DNA of 64,000 bases, taken from the NCBI RefSeq assembly GCF_018336155.1, contig NZ_JAGYHF010000011.1:62001-126000 (forward strand), in the 5' to 3' direction. Shown in pieces: positions 1 through 8,521 of the stretch. The position numbers and the translations under genes were made by a program. This DNA comes from Pseudomonas rustica (GTDB lineage Bacteria; Pseudomonadota; Gammaproteobacteria; Pseudomonadales; Pseudomonadaceae). The notes beneath the pieces were generated by a model that was not told the origin of the DNA, ran no database searches, and saw only the letters and a list, made by a program, of their open reading frames with translations. How positions within the stretch are numbered: the stretch's first letter is position 1; each line of letters starts with the position of its first letter.

Positions 1-317
1 CGTTCGTACGCCTGAAACGCGATCAACACCGCACTGCCACCGATGAACAGCGCCTGCGCCATGCCCGCCAGCGACTCTGCCTTGCCGTGACCATAACGGT
101 GATCGTCATCCGCCGGACGCAGTGCGTAATGCACCGCCAGCAGATTGAGCATCGAGGTGATGCCATCCAGCGCCGAGTCGGTGAGCCCGGCGAGCATGGC
201 CACCGAACCGCTCAGCCACCAGGCAATGGCTTTGGCGACGATCAGCGTGCAGGCGACCGCCACCGAGGCGCGGGTCGCCAGCCTTAGCAGGCGAGCGTGT
301 TCGGGGCTGGAGGTCAT
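1..317 (-). CDS. fieF: Cation diffusion facilitator transporter, FieF-like (N-terminal part, cut by window edge)
   Basis: Only the first 105 codons are present; the gene runs off the left edge. The translation contains two hydrophobic stretches followed by the cation diffusion facilitator motif LTDSALDG (an Asp pair of the type that binds metal in transmembrane helix 2) and then DDDHRYGHGKAESLA, the typical HxxGHGKxE segment before helix 3. Family members are inner-membrane proton antiporters that expel divalent metal ions such as Fe2+ or Zn2+. The start is the ATG whose first base is position 317. The lipoprotein gene ends 12 bases upstream, so the two could be co-transcribed. Family assignment is strong; the metal specificity is inferred from similarity to FieF. 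Confidence 0.85.
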   Translation of the reverse strand, partial: MTSSPEHARLLRLATRASVAVACTLIVAKAIAWWLSGSVAMLAGLTDSALDGITSMLNLLAVHYALRPADDDHRYGHGKAESLAGMAQALFIGGSAVLIAFQAYE

Positions 318-329
318 TGCGTTTCCTTT

Positions 330-749
330 TTAAGCGGCAGGTTGCAGGCCGAACATCGCCAGTTGCTGCGTGCTGCCCTTGTGTTGAATCAGGCGCGGAT
401 CATCCAGAGGGAAGTCACGTCCCAACTCGCTTTCGAGAATAGCCTGCAACTTGTGGTTATCGACCTGACCGTCCGGGCCGATGGCTTGTTTGAGTTTGGC
501 CGGATCGATCTGCGCGGTGTGGCCTGGTTCGAAATAGATCGCACCGGTGGCGAAGTCGACGGCAAACGCGATCAGCCCGGGAATGATGTAGAACAGCAGA
601 CCCACGGCATCGAGCACGGCAATCGCCGGGTCGACTTTGCCGTCAATCTGACCGCGACGATCCGGATAGAAAATCGAACCGCACGCCGTGATTTGCGTGA
701 GCAGGGTGGCGACCAGTACACCGCCGATCAGGCGAAAAGGTAAGCGCAT
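330..749 (-). CDS. Small predicted lipoprotein, function unknown
   Basis: Encodes 139 residues. The N-terminus is a lipoprotein signal: basic MRLPFR, a hydrophobic core, then the lipobox ITAC with Cys at residue 23, so the mature protein should be lipid-anchored in the envelope. A second hydrophobic stretch at about residues 46-68 contains DAVGLLFYIIPGLIAFAVDF, which suggests a membrane-associated hairpin. The C-terminal half is soluble and charged. Homologues in Pseudomonas have sometimes been given unrelated enzyme names by automatic annotation; nothing in the sequence supports an enzyme. A GGAG ribosome site lies about 8 bases before the ATG. I do not know its function. Confidence 0.75.
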   Translation of the reverse strand: MRLPFRLIGGVLVATLLTQITACGSIFYPDRRGQIDGKVDPAIAVLDAVGLLFYIIPGLIAFAVDFATGAIYFEPGHTAQIDPAKLKQAIGPDGQVDNHKLQAILESELGRDFPLDDPRLIQHKGSTQQLAMFGLQPAA

Positions 750-845
750 GGGGAAATCTCCTGAGTCATTTGAAAACGAAGCGTAGTCGTCTGGAATTAA
801 GACCCTGACGAACGCCCGGCAGTTCGCCGTTATACTCGCCGCTGG

Positions 846-1103
846 CAGGGCGTGCCCACAGTAAATTGCGGCCTCGTCTCACCCCTACCGAAATACGTTG
901 AGGATTGAAGTTGTTTTCTCCAGATCGACACCGCGTGAAGGCTAATGAATCCTGTCGGGGTTCGGCCCTCCGGGCTAAAGCTGTGAGCGCGCCATGCTGC
1001 GTTGCGGGACTTGGCAAGGAAACGACCCTTACCTGCGTCCCGCGCCTTGCCTGGCACGCTCACAGCTTTAACGCGACTCGCAATTTACTGTGGGCACGCC
1101 CTG
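846..1103. repeat. Nested inverted-repeat element upstream of hrpB
   Basis: A 25-base segment (846-870) recurs as its exact reverse complement at 1079-1103, bracketing about 208 bases. Inside lies a second inverted pair (about 976-989 against 1058-1071) and further complementary blocks (GCGGGAC/GTCCCGC and GGCAAGG/CCTTGCC), so the right half can fold into a long stem. The right arm overlaps the region just before the hrpB ribosome site. It has no credible coding capacity: the short reading frames across it lack ribosome sites. It resembles a small non-autonomous palindromic element or a structured leader, and differs from the REP palindromes elsewhere in the window. I saw no clear target-site duplication. 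Confidence 0.6.
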
Positions 1104-1113
1104 GGGAGCTAGC

Positions 1114-3633
1114 ATGAATTCTTTGCCGATCGATGAAGTTTTACCCGCCCTGCGTGAAGCCTTGGCGACTCGCCATGAAGCCGTGCTCGAAGCACCGCCC
1201 GGCGCCGGTAAAACCACCCGCGTGCCGTTGGCGTTGCTCAATGAAGCGTGGCTGGCCGGGCAGACCATTCTGATGCTCGAACCGCGCCGCCTCGCCGCGC
1301 GTGCAGCCGCAGAACGGCTGGCCAGCGAGTTGGGCGAGAAGGTCGGGGAAACCGTCGGTTATCGCATTCGACTCGACAGCAAGGTTGGCCCCAACACACG
1401 CATCGAAGTGGTCACCGAAGGCATTCTCACCCGGCGTTTGCAGGATGATCCGGCGCTCGAAGGTGTAGGTCTGCTGATCTTCGACGAATTCCACGAGCGC
1501 AGCCTTGATGCCGATCTGGCGCTGGCCTTGAGTCTGAACGGTCGCGAGCTGTTTCGAGCTGAACAGCCGCTGAAGATTCTGCTGATGTCGGCCACCCTCG
1601 AAGGCGAGCGTCTGGCCGGGTTGCTCGATGACGCGCCGATCCTGCGCAGCGAAGGCCGCATGTACCCGGTGACGATGCGCTGGGGCCGACCGTTTCAGCC
1701 CGGCGAATACATCGATCAGCGGGTCACGCAAACCGTGCTCGAAGCGCTGCACGATGAAACCGGCAGCGTCTTGGTGTTTCTGCCGGGGCAGGCGGAAATC
1801 CGTCGCGTGCATCAACAATTGGTCGACGCGATGGGTGAGCGCAGCGATGTGTTGCTCTGCCCGTTGCACGGCGAACTCGACCTCAATGCGCAACGCGCGG
1901 CGATCGATCCGGCCCCGGTCGGCCAGCGCAAAGTGGTGCTGGCGACCAACATTGCCGAGACCAGTCTGACCATCAACGGCGTGCGTGTGGTGATCGATGC
2001 CGGGCTGGCGCGGGTGCCGCGTTTCGATCCGGGCAGCGGCATGACCCGGCTCGATACCCAACGGATTTCCAAGGCCAGCGCCACTCAGCGTGCGGGCCGT
2101 GCGGGGCGTCTGGAACCGGGTGTTTGTTATCGCTTGTGGTCGCAGGATCAGCACGAACAGCTCGCGGCTTACGGCAGTGCGGAAATTCTTTCGGCGGATC
2201 TCGCCAGCCTCGCGCTGCAACTGGGACGTTGGGGCGTGACGCCGGGCGAACTGGTGTGGCTCGACGTTCCGCCAGCGGCAGCTTATGCACAGGCGCAGGA
2301 TTTGTTGCAGCGGCTCGGCGCGCTGGAAGGTGAGGTGCTGACGACCCACGGTCAGGCCATGGCTGAGTTACCGGCGCATCCGCGCATTGGCCATTTGTTA
2401 TTGCGCGGTCAGGCATTGGGGTTGGCCAACATGGCGTGCGATGTGGCTGCGTTGCTCGGCGAGCGCGATATCTTGCGCGGCGCCGGCGCGGATTTGCACA
2501 GTCGTCTGGTGTTGCTGTCCGGCGAAGAACGCGCCGCCCGTGGTGCTCAGGGCGGTGTGCAGCGTGCCCGGCAATTGGCGCGGCAATATCGCGGATATTT
2601 GCGCGGCAAGACGAGTGAGCCGGTCAGCGATCCCGATCATCCGCGCTGGCTCGGTGCGTTGCTGGCGCTGGCCTATCCCGATCGCGTCGCGCAACAGCGG
2701 CGTGCCGGTGGCGCCGAATATCGTCTGGCCAACGGTCGTGCGGCGCTGTTCGCCGAAGCCGACAGCCTGATGAAAGAACCGTGGATCGTCATCGCTGACC
2801 TCGGCAGCCGTCAGGGCCAGCGTGAAGAACGTATTTATCTGGCAGCGGATTTTGATCCGGCGCTGTTCGATTCCGTGCTCGCCGAACAAGTGCGCAACGT
2901 CGATCAACTGGACTGGGACGAGCGCGAAGGCGTGCTGCGCGCCGAGCGTCAGCGCAAGGTCGGCGAGCTGATTCTCAGCCGTGAACCGCTGACCGGTCTC
3001 GATGAAAATGCGCGCAGTCAGGCGCTGGTGAATCTGGTGCGACGCAAAGGTCTGGAGCTGCTGCCGTGGACGCCGGAGCTGCGTCAGTGGCAGGCGCGAG
3101 TGGCGCTGTTGCGGCAACTTGATCTGACGAATCAGAACGACAGTCAGTGGCCAGACGTCAGCGATGCAACCTTGCTCAACACCCTCGAAGATTGGCTGAT
3201 GCCTTATCTGGGCAAGGTCTCGCGACTCAGCCATTTTGCCAATCTGGATCTGTCGAGCATCGTGCGTAATCTGCTGCCATGGCCGCTGCCGCAGAAGCTT
3301 GACGAGCTGGCGCCGCATCATCTGAGCGTGCCGTCGGGGTCGTCGATTCGGCTGGACTACAGCGAGTTTCCGCCGATTCTCGCGGTGCGTTTACAGGAAC
3401 TGTTCGGGCTGGCGGATACGCCACGGATTGCTGGCGGGCGCCAGGTGGTCAAGTTGCATCTGCTGTCGCCAGCACGACGTCCGGTGCAGGTGACGCAGGA
3501 TCTCGCCAACTTCTGGCGCAGCACCTATGCCGAGGTGAAGAAGGATTTGAAGGGACGGTATCCGAAGCATTACTGGCCGGATGATCCGTTGGTGGCGGAG
3601 GCTACTGCGCGGGCGAAGCCCCGGGGCACCTGA
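1114..3633 (+). CDS. hrpB: ATP-dependent RNA helicase HrpB (DEAH-box)
   Basis: Encodes 839 residues, the usual HrpB length. The N-terminal helicase core has the Walker A motif PPGAGKTT near residue 29, the DEFH form of motif II in LLIFDEFHERS, motif III SAT in LLMSATLEG, and motif VI in QRAGRAGRLEPG. The helicase-associated domain and the HrpB-specific C-terminal domain follow. DEAH helicases of this family unwind or remodel RNA; the physiological RNA target of HrpB is poorly defined. I place the start at the ATG at 1114, which follows GGGGAG at 1103-1108; an upstream GTG at 1090 lies inside the inverted repeat and has no ribosome site. Transcribed alone. Confidence 0.96.
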   Translation: MNSLPIDEVLPALREALATRHEAVLEAPPGAGKTTRVPLALLNEAWLAGQTILMLEPRRLAARAAAERLASELGEKVGETVGYRIRLDSKVGPNTRIEVVTEGILTRRLQDDPALEGVGLLIFDEFHERSLDADLALALSLNGRELFRAEQPLKILLMSATLEGERLAGLLDDAPILRSEGRMYPVTMRWGRPFQPGEYIDQRVTQTVLEALHDETGSVLVFLPGQAEIRRVHQQLVDAMGERSDVLLCPLHGELDLNAQRAAIDPAPVGQRKVVLATNIAETSLTINGVRVVIDAGLARVPRFDPGSGMTRLDTQRISKASATQRAGRAGRLEPGVCYRLWSQDQHEQLAAYGSAEILSADLASLALQLGRWGVTPGELVWLDVPPAAAYAQAQDLLQRLGALEGEVLTTHGQAMAELPAHPRIGHLLLRGQALGLANMACDVAALLGERDILRGAGADLHSRLVLLSGEERAARGAQGGVQRARQLARQYRGYLRGKTSEPVSDPDHPRWLGALLALAYPDRVAQQRRAGGAEYRLANGRAALFAEADSLMKEPWIVIADLGSRQGQREERIYLAADFDPALFDSVLAEQVRNVDQLDWDEREGVLRAERQRKVGELILSREPLTGLDENARSQALVNLVRRKGLELLPWTPELRQWQARVALLRQLDLTNQNDSQWPDVSDATLLNTLEDWLMPYLGKVSRLSHFANLDLSSIVRNLLPWPLPQKLDELAPHHLSVPSGSSIRLDYSEFPPILAVRLQELFGLADTPRIAGGRQVVKLHLLSPARRPVQVTQDLANFWRSTYAEVKKDLKGRYPKHYWPDDPLVAEATARAKPRGT

Positions 3634-3642
3634 CCCGGGGCT
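3617..3642 (+). terminator. Strong hairpin overlapping the hrpB stop codon
   Basis: AGCCCCGGG at 3617-3625 pairs with CCCGGGGCT at 3634-3642, with an 8-base loop that contains the hrpB stop codon TGA. There is no following T-run, so it may be a Rho-independent-like pause or an mRNA 3'-end stabiliser rather than a classical terminator. It separates hrpB from the convergent MFS gene. Confidence 0.45.
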
Positions 3643-3658
3643 GCGCGCCGCGCCGGTT

Positions 3659-4852
3659 TCAGACGCTGACAACCTCGCCGCGCGAATGGCCTTGGGCAAA
3701 GCGCGTCGCCGAGGTTTGCAATAGCAGCCCGACGCTCAAGGTCACCAACAAGAACGGCAGCAGCCAGGCATTCTCGATCATTGCCAGTTGCAGGCTGAGG
3801 ATCAGCAGCAGCACCGGCGTGGCCAATGCATTCGCCCGGCTGACATACAAACCGACGGCCGCTTCACTGTAGCGGCAGGCAATGGCCACGCGGATGTGCA
3901 CCCGTGCGCCACCGAACGCCATACCGAGAATCAACAGGCTCAGCGCCTTGAGCAGTAGCGTGTCTGGCATCAGCAGCCACATCGAGGTGGAAATCACCGC
4001 CAGTGCGATCAGGCCGGACAAGTACGCCATCAGGTTGCGCCCGGTATTGGCGATGATCACCAACACACCGATCAGCGCCATCCCCATGCCGAATACCGCA
4101 TCCAGCACGCCCAGCTCAAACAGCGCCCAGCCATGGTTCGACACATACACCGGCAGCATGAAGTTGAATGCGCCGAGGATCGGCCAGATCAGGACCATCG
4201 GAATAAACAGCGTCAGCGGCAGTTTGGCCGGTGCGACGACCTGGTCTGTTTCGGTCACCACCGTCGGCAGGCTGGCGCGGGTGAAGCAAATCGCCGCGAC
4301 CATGAAAAACCCGCCGCTGAGCACTAGCGAAAAGCCCATCCCGGGCAGGATCGGCATCAATCCCGCCGCCAGCAATGGACCGATCATCAGCGCCGCCTGA
4401 CTGGTGGCAGTGGTTGCACCGCTGATGCGTCGCACTTTGGTTTCGTCCATGCCCCGTTGCAGTTGGGTGAACCACATGTCCAGGCTGGCCTCGAGCGACA
4501 TGATCATCAGCCATACGAACAGATTGGTGATCAGCAAACCAACAGTGAAGTCACGTGACACTCCGGAAACCAGCGCCAGTGCGGTCAGCCCGAACACAAA
4601 CCAGCTGCTCATCTGACGGCCGTTCATGCGAATCGCCAGGCGTTTAATGATTGCCGGCGTGATAAATGCGGGGATGAACGAGCAGAAAATCGCTAGCGCC
4701 AGCGGCCAGTATCCGCCCTCGTTCTGGTTGAGGATCGTCCACGTCAACGAGACGAGCAACGCCCCGGAAAACAACCGATAAACCGTCGAGCAGAACAGGA
4801 ACATCGCCAGCTCTTTGGCGGCACTATGAGTGACAGCGGGGTTTTTATTCAT
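3659..4852 (-). CDS. MFS transporter at the distal end of the ATP-grasp cluster
   Basis: Encodes 397 residues with about twelve hydrophobic segments and the short basic loops of a major facilitator transporter, including RLAIRMNGRQ after helix 2. It should sit in the inner membrane and move a small solute by proton antiport; I cannot name the substrate. It is the last gene in the same direction as the ATP-grasp/di-iron cluster, 113 bases after the PLP enzyme gene, and could export the product or confer self-resistance. The gap contains an imperfect inverted repeat (TTGTT at 4885-4889, AACAA at 4896-4900), so a separate promoter is possible. An AAGGA ribosome site precedes the ATG at 4852. Confidence 0.85.
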   Translation of the reverse strand: MNKNPAVTHSAAKELAMFLFCSTVYRLFSGALLVSLTWTILNQNEGGYWPLALAIFCSFIPAFITPAIIKRLAIRMNGRQMSSWFVFGLTALALVSGVSRDFTVGLLITNLFVWLMIMSLEASLDMWFTQLQRGMDETKVRRISGATTATSQAALMIGPLLAAGLMPILPGMGFSLVLSGGFFMVAAICFTRASLPTVVTETDQVVAPAKLPLTLFIPMVLIWPILGAFNFMLPVYVSNHGWALFELGVLDAVFGMGMALIGVLVIIANTGRNLMAYLSGLIALAVISTSMWLLMPDTLLLKALSLLILGMAFGGARVHIRVAIACRYSEAAVGLYVSRANALATPVLLLILSLQLAMIENAWLLPFLLVTLSVGLLLQTSATRFAQGHSRGEVVSV

Positions 4853-4965
4853 GTCATCGATCCTTGCCCTTGAAGACGCGGCGATTGTTCAATTAAACAA
4901 CGGACACCCGCGACTGCACCGGCGGTGAGCCAGTGCAGGAAGCAGACGTTGATTCGGTCTGGGTG

Positions 4966-6315
4966 TCAGACCAGCGAGCGCATGACTTTGAGGGTCTTGT
5001 CGATGTCTTCGGGCGTGTTGATGATCCCGGCGGAGAAGCGCACCGTCGAATGGCGGTAGGGCGTGGCGCTGGCGATGATCTTCTGCTCTTTGAGCCGCGC
5101 GACGATCTCTTTGGGGTCGCGATTCTTCACATCACAGCAGACGAATCCGGCAGAGAACTGCTCGGCCTGTGGCGTATGCAAGTAAACAGCGGGCAGCTTG
5201 GCCAGGCCTTCCTTGAGCTGGCCATTGAGTTCAGACACGCGCTCGGCAATGCGCTTGCGGCCGATCTTTTGTATGAACTCGAAGGCGGCGATCATCGCCC
5301 ACTGGTTTTCGAACGCGAGGAAGCCACCGGGGCTGACCCAGGCCGCTTGCGTTTGGCCCTGTGGATCCCGTTGCTGGCGCCAGGCATTGGCCGGTTCGGC
5401 GGCCATGATCGTCGGAATGGTCGGTGTGATTTGTGCCCACTGACCTTCACGGGCCCAGACCAGCCCCGTGCCGTGTGGGCCCAAAATCCACTTGTGAGTG
5501 CCCGCGCTGAAAAAGTCGCAGCCCAGACTCGCCACTTGCGCCTCGGAACAGCCGAAGCCGTGCACGCCGTCGATCACGTAGATGATCCGGTCGGCCTCGG
5601 CGCGATCACGATTGATGCTCGCCACCAGAGCACCAATCTCACGCACCGGCAAGCGCACGCCAGTGCCTGAATGTACCCAGGTCATGGCAAGAATACGGGT
5701 GGCAGGTTTGATGGCTTGTTCAATGCGCGTGACGATGGCATCCGTGCTGACATCCTCGGGACCTTCGTACAGATCGATCCGGCGAATACTGCCGCCCCAT
5801 TTGACCACCGCCAGGCGCATCGCCTCGTCGTGGGTGTACCACTCGTGATGAGTGGTGAGAATTTCCTGGTGCGCAGCGAGTTTCAAACCGTTGTAGACCA
5901 TCGCCAGACCCTGAGTGGTGCTGGTCGTCAGGGCGATGTCTTCAGGGCGTCCGCCGGTGTACTCGGCTGCTGCCGCACAGACCTTGCGCCAGACCATGTC
6001 CTCCGGTTTGGCAAACATGTTGTCTTCGAGGTAGGTGTACGGGTTTTCATCGAAGGCCTGGCGGTGGCGGGCCATCGCATCGCGCACCGGTTTCGGGTTG
6101 GAGGCGAGGAAAAAGTTGGAGAGGTGCACGAACTCCGGCGACAGGTTGAACTGCGCCCGCACTGAAGCCCAATCGTTGGAGTTCAGGGGTGTTACCGCGT
6201 CTTTGTGAACAGGCGAATTGCTCGCCTGTGCATTTGCCACACTTGCAATCATGCTGCCTCCAGCCAGGGTCGCGCCCACGGCGGCCCCCACGAATTCACG
6301 TCTTCCCAGACCCAT
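4966..6315 (-). CDS. Tat-exported class V aminotransferase-fold PLP enzyme (PvdN / isopenicillin N epimerase-like)
   Basis: Encodes 449 residues. The N-terminus MGLGRREFVGAAVG has the twin-arginine pattern RRxF followed by a hydrophobic core and an Ala-rich cleavage region (ASVANAQA), predicting folded export to the periplasm. The catalytic domain is a class V aminotransferase/cysteine-desulfurase fold: VIDGVHGFG supplies the Asp that contacts the PLP ring nitrogen and SAGTHKWILGPHG the PLP-binding Lys. The best known periplasmic relative is PvdN, which modifies the glutamate side chain of pyoverdine; by analogy this enzyme could finish an exported product. I prefer the ATG at 6315, which follows GGGAG, over the ATG at 6336 that overlaps the previous gene's stop. 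The reaction is inferred. Confidence 0.85.
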   Translation of the reverse strand: MGLGRREFVGAAVGATLAGGSMIASVANAQASNSPVHKDAVTPLNSNDWASVRAQFNLSPEFVHLSNFFLASNPKPVRDAMARHRQAFDENPYTYLEDNMFAKPEDMVWRKVCAAAAEYTGGRPEDIALTTSTTQGLAMVYNGLKLAAHQEILTTHHEWYTHDEAMRLAVVKWGGSIRRIDLYEGPEDVSTDAIVTRIEQAIKPATRILAMTWVHSGTGVRLPVREIGALVASINRDRAEADRIIYVIDGVHGFGCSEAQVASLGCDFFSAGTHKWILGPHGTGLVWAREGQWAQITPTIPTIMAAEPANAWRQQRDPQGQTQAAWVSPGGFLAFENQWAMIAAFEFIQKIGRKRIAERVSELNGQLKEGLAKLPAVYLHTPQAEQFSAGFVCCDVKNRDPKEIVARLKEQKIIASATPYRHSTVRFSAGIINTPEDIDKTLKVMRSLV

Positions 6316-6332
6316 ACGGACTCCCTGTCGAT

Positions 6333-7229
6333 TCATATTGAACTGCGCGCAGGACGCGCAAACATAGCATTGAAAATACGCTGGCCATAGAGACCGACCG
6401 CCAGGCCGAGCACGATCAGAATCACCGCGAGGACTTTGCTCGCCGGCACGCTTTCGTGAAAGATCAGCACCGAACCGAGCATGCCGAAGATGGGTACCAG
6501 CAACGACAGCGGCGCGACGGTCGATACCGGATAAGTCTTGAGCAACGAGTTCCAGATCCAGTAGGCGAATAGCGTGTTGGGGTAAACCTGAAACAGGATC
6601 GACAGCACAGCGGTCGTATCAACCTGACTGACGAACGTGGTGTAGCCGGCGCTGCCGTTAACCGCGTAGTCGAGGGCAAACAACGGGATCGGCGCGAAGG
6701 CGCTGGACCAGACGAGGAAAGCAAAAACCTCCTTGGTGCTGGCCTTCTTGTTGATGATATTGGCGATGCTCCACGACACGGCACCCAGCAGCACCAGCAG
6801 CACACCGGGCAAACTCACCGAACCGTCGCTGATCAGGATGATGCACAGCAAACCGCCGAGCGCGATCAGCATGCCCAGCACCTGAAAACGCGTCAGCGCT
6901 TCCTTGAACACCCAACCACCGAGGAGAATGGTGAAGAAGGCGCTGAATTGCAGAACCAGCGATGCAATCCCCGCCGACAGCCCAGCCTTGATGCCGAGGT
7001 TGACGATGCCCCACAGGCCGATGCCGAACACCAGTCCGTAACCGATGATGTAGCGCCACGGCACATTCGGTTTGCGGATGAAAAAGATCGCTGGTAACGC
7101 ACAAAGGCTGAAGCGAATCCCCGCGAGGATGAACGGGTCTACGGTGGCCAGTCCCAGTTTGATCACCGAGAAATTAACCCCCCAGATTGCCGTGATCAGT
7201 ACAGCCAATACGACGTGCAGTGGTTTCAT
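6333..7229 (-). CDS. EamA/DMT-family exporter in the ATP-grasp cluster
   Basis: Encodes 298 residues with ten hydrophobic segments arranged as two EamA repeats. The opening AVLITAIWGVNFSVIKLGL and the second-half PLSLLVPIFGMLGSVLIFHE are typical of the drug/metabolite superfamily, whose members include amino-acid and cysteine-metabolite exporters such as E. coli EamA. It sits 31 bases after an ATP-grasp ligase gene and just before the periplasmic PLP enzyme gene, so an obvious role is to carry the ligase product, or a precursor, across the inner membrane. An AAGG element precedes the ATG. The substrate is not determinable from sequence. Confidence 0.88.
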   Translation of the reverse strand: MKPLHVVLAVLITAIWGVNFSVIKLGLATVDPFILAGIRFSLCALPAIFFIRKPNVPWRYIIGYGLVFGIGLWGIVNLGIKAGLSAGIASLVLQFSAFFTILLGGWVFKEALTRFQVLGMLIALGGLLCIILISDGSVSLPGVLLVLLGAVSWSIANIINKKASTKEVFAFLVWSSAFAPIPLFALDYAVNGSAGYTTFVSQVDTTAVLSILFQVYPNTLFAYWIWNSLLKTYPVSTVAPLSLLVPIFGMLGSVLIFHESVPASKVLAVILIVLGLAVGLYGQRIFNAMFARPARSSI

Positions 7230-7260
7230 AAAAGAATCGCCTTGATAAGGGTGGGCGGTG

Positions 7261-8490
7261 TCACGCGACGGATGTCAGGTGTTCGGCAAGGCTCACTCGG
7301 GCAAACAGCGTTTGCATCCAGGCGCGGGTCTGTTGCGGGTCGGCGGTCTTGACGATCCCGGCCAGCGGTGCCTCGAACGCCGAATAGGTCACGTGTTCCG
7401 GCAGCAGCGCGCCCGGCTGCAGTTCGTTCCACTGCACCACGACGGGACTGGCGCGCAGTTCTTCTGCGCCGTTGAGGCCTTGGTAGTTGCGCTCGGACAG
7501 CGTGTGTCCGGGGAACACAAACCAGCCAAAACCCAGGTCGGGTGCCTGAAGGTTCAGGTGTTCGAGATCGAGTGCGCCTTCAACATGGATACGCAGCTCC
7601 AGCGACGGCAAATGAATGCCGGTGGCCAACTCGTAGGTCGCGACGACATCAGCGCCGCCGACCCGGTTGCCGACCTCGAGAAACACCGGCTCATCACCTT
7701 CCATGATGGCTTCAAGATGGAATGCACCGTTGCGAATCTGCACCGCTGCCAGCGCAGCACTGACCCACGCCTTCATGGTCGCCGTGGTTTCAAGATGCCA
7801 AGAGCCCAACGGCTGACCACGCTCCATGTAGTCCAGACAGGTGCCGACGTATTCACTGGAGAGCAGGGTGAGGATTTGTCCGTCCTGCACCAGACCGTCA
7901 AAATGCCGGATCGGGCCGTTGATGAATTCCTCGACCTGAAACTCTTCGATGCGCAACGACAGCTGGCTGACCTTGTGGCGGATTTCATCGAAGGCACAGG
8001 CCGGCTGCTGGTGGATGCTGACATCAAGACTCGACGCGCCACTGTGCGGCTTGAGCACGGTCGCCCCGCGCCATGGCACGTGGCCCTGCAATGCCAGATA
8101 GCGTTCCAGCGACATGAAGCGTGGCACGCGCAATTTGCGCGCCTGCACGGCGGCCTTCATGTCGAGCTTGTTGCGTGCCAGATTGACCGCCGCCAGCGAT
8201 GCGCCTTCGACATTCAATGCTTCGCGCAGGCGTGCAGCGTCGAGCAGTTCGTATTCGGACATCGAAATGATCCGCTCAAAACGTTGCGGATCATTCGCAA
8301 GCAATGCCATGGCTTCATCGTAGGCGCTGGCCAGCCCCGGCCGGACGATCCGGGTGCAGCGCAGTTGCGGTGGCAGCGTATCGATCGCCGACTGTTTGCC
8401 CAGATAGGTGACCTCGTGCAGGTCATGATCGATGCCACGGTGGTACTCGATGCGCGGATAGGGCACTCGATGCAGAATCAGAATTTTCAT
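7261..8490 (-). CDS. ATP-grasp ligase A
   Basis: Encodes 409 residues. The C-terminal two-thirds is an ATP-grasp domain: ATVLKPHSGASSLDV carries the nucleotide-binding Lys and flexible glycine loop, VEEFINGP lines the adenine site, and VFLEVGNRVGGA is the terminal Mg-ATP motif (Glu, Asn, Arg-Val-Gly-Gly). Such enzymes activate a carboxylate as acyl phosphate and join it to an amine or other nucleophile, often making dipeptides. The N-terminal pre-ATP-grasp domain begins MKILILHRVPYPR. It is one of three consecutive, clearly divergent ATP-grasp genes, 31 bases from the next one upstream. The acceptor and donor cannot be read from the sequence. Confidence 0.88.
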   Translation of the reverse strand: MKILILHRVPYPRIEYHRGIDHDLHEVTYLGKQSAIDTLPPQLRCTRIVRPGLASAYDEAMALLANDPQRFERIISMSEYELLDAARLREALNVEGASLAAVNLARNKLDMKAAVQARKLRVPRFMSLERYLALQGHVPWRGATVLKPHSGASSLDVSIHQQPACAFDEIRHKVSQLSLRIEEFQVEEFINGPIRHFDGLVQDGQILTLLSSEYVGTCLDYMERGQPLGSWHLETTATMKAWVSAALAAVQIRNGAFHLEAIMEGDEPVFLEVGNRVGGADVVATYELATGIHLPSLELRIHVEGALDLEHLNLQAPDLGFGWFVFPGHTLSERNYQGLNGAEELRASPVVVQWNELQPGALLPEHVTYSAFEAPLAGIVKTADPQQTRAWMQTLFARVSLAEHLTSVA

Positions 8491-8521
8491 GCGCGTACTC
8501 TCGAAACGTTATAGACGGAAG

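Noticed and set aside
830..1063. Two or three short frames across the inverted-repeat element
   Set aside because: No ribosome sites and they end within palindromic arms; more likely a non-coding repeat than a gene.
1141..2349. Long reading frame (402 codons) opposite hrpB
   Set aside because: Antisense shadow of hrpB in GC-rich codon-biased DNA; no ribosome site and no recognisable domain.
4885..4900. TTGTT-6-AACAA dyad before the distal MFS gene as an operator
   Set aside because: Short and AT-only; could be chance, so it is mentioned only in the gene entry.
7258..8514. Long plus-strand frame opposite ATP-grasp ligase A
   Set aside because: Same explanation: the minus-strand frame has clear ATP-grasp motifs, and the plus frame is Arg/Gln/His-rich with no domain.
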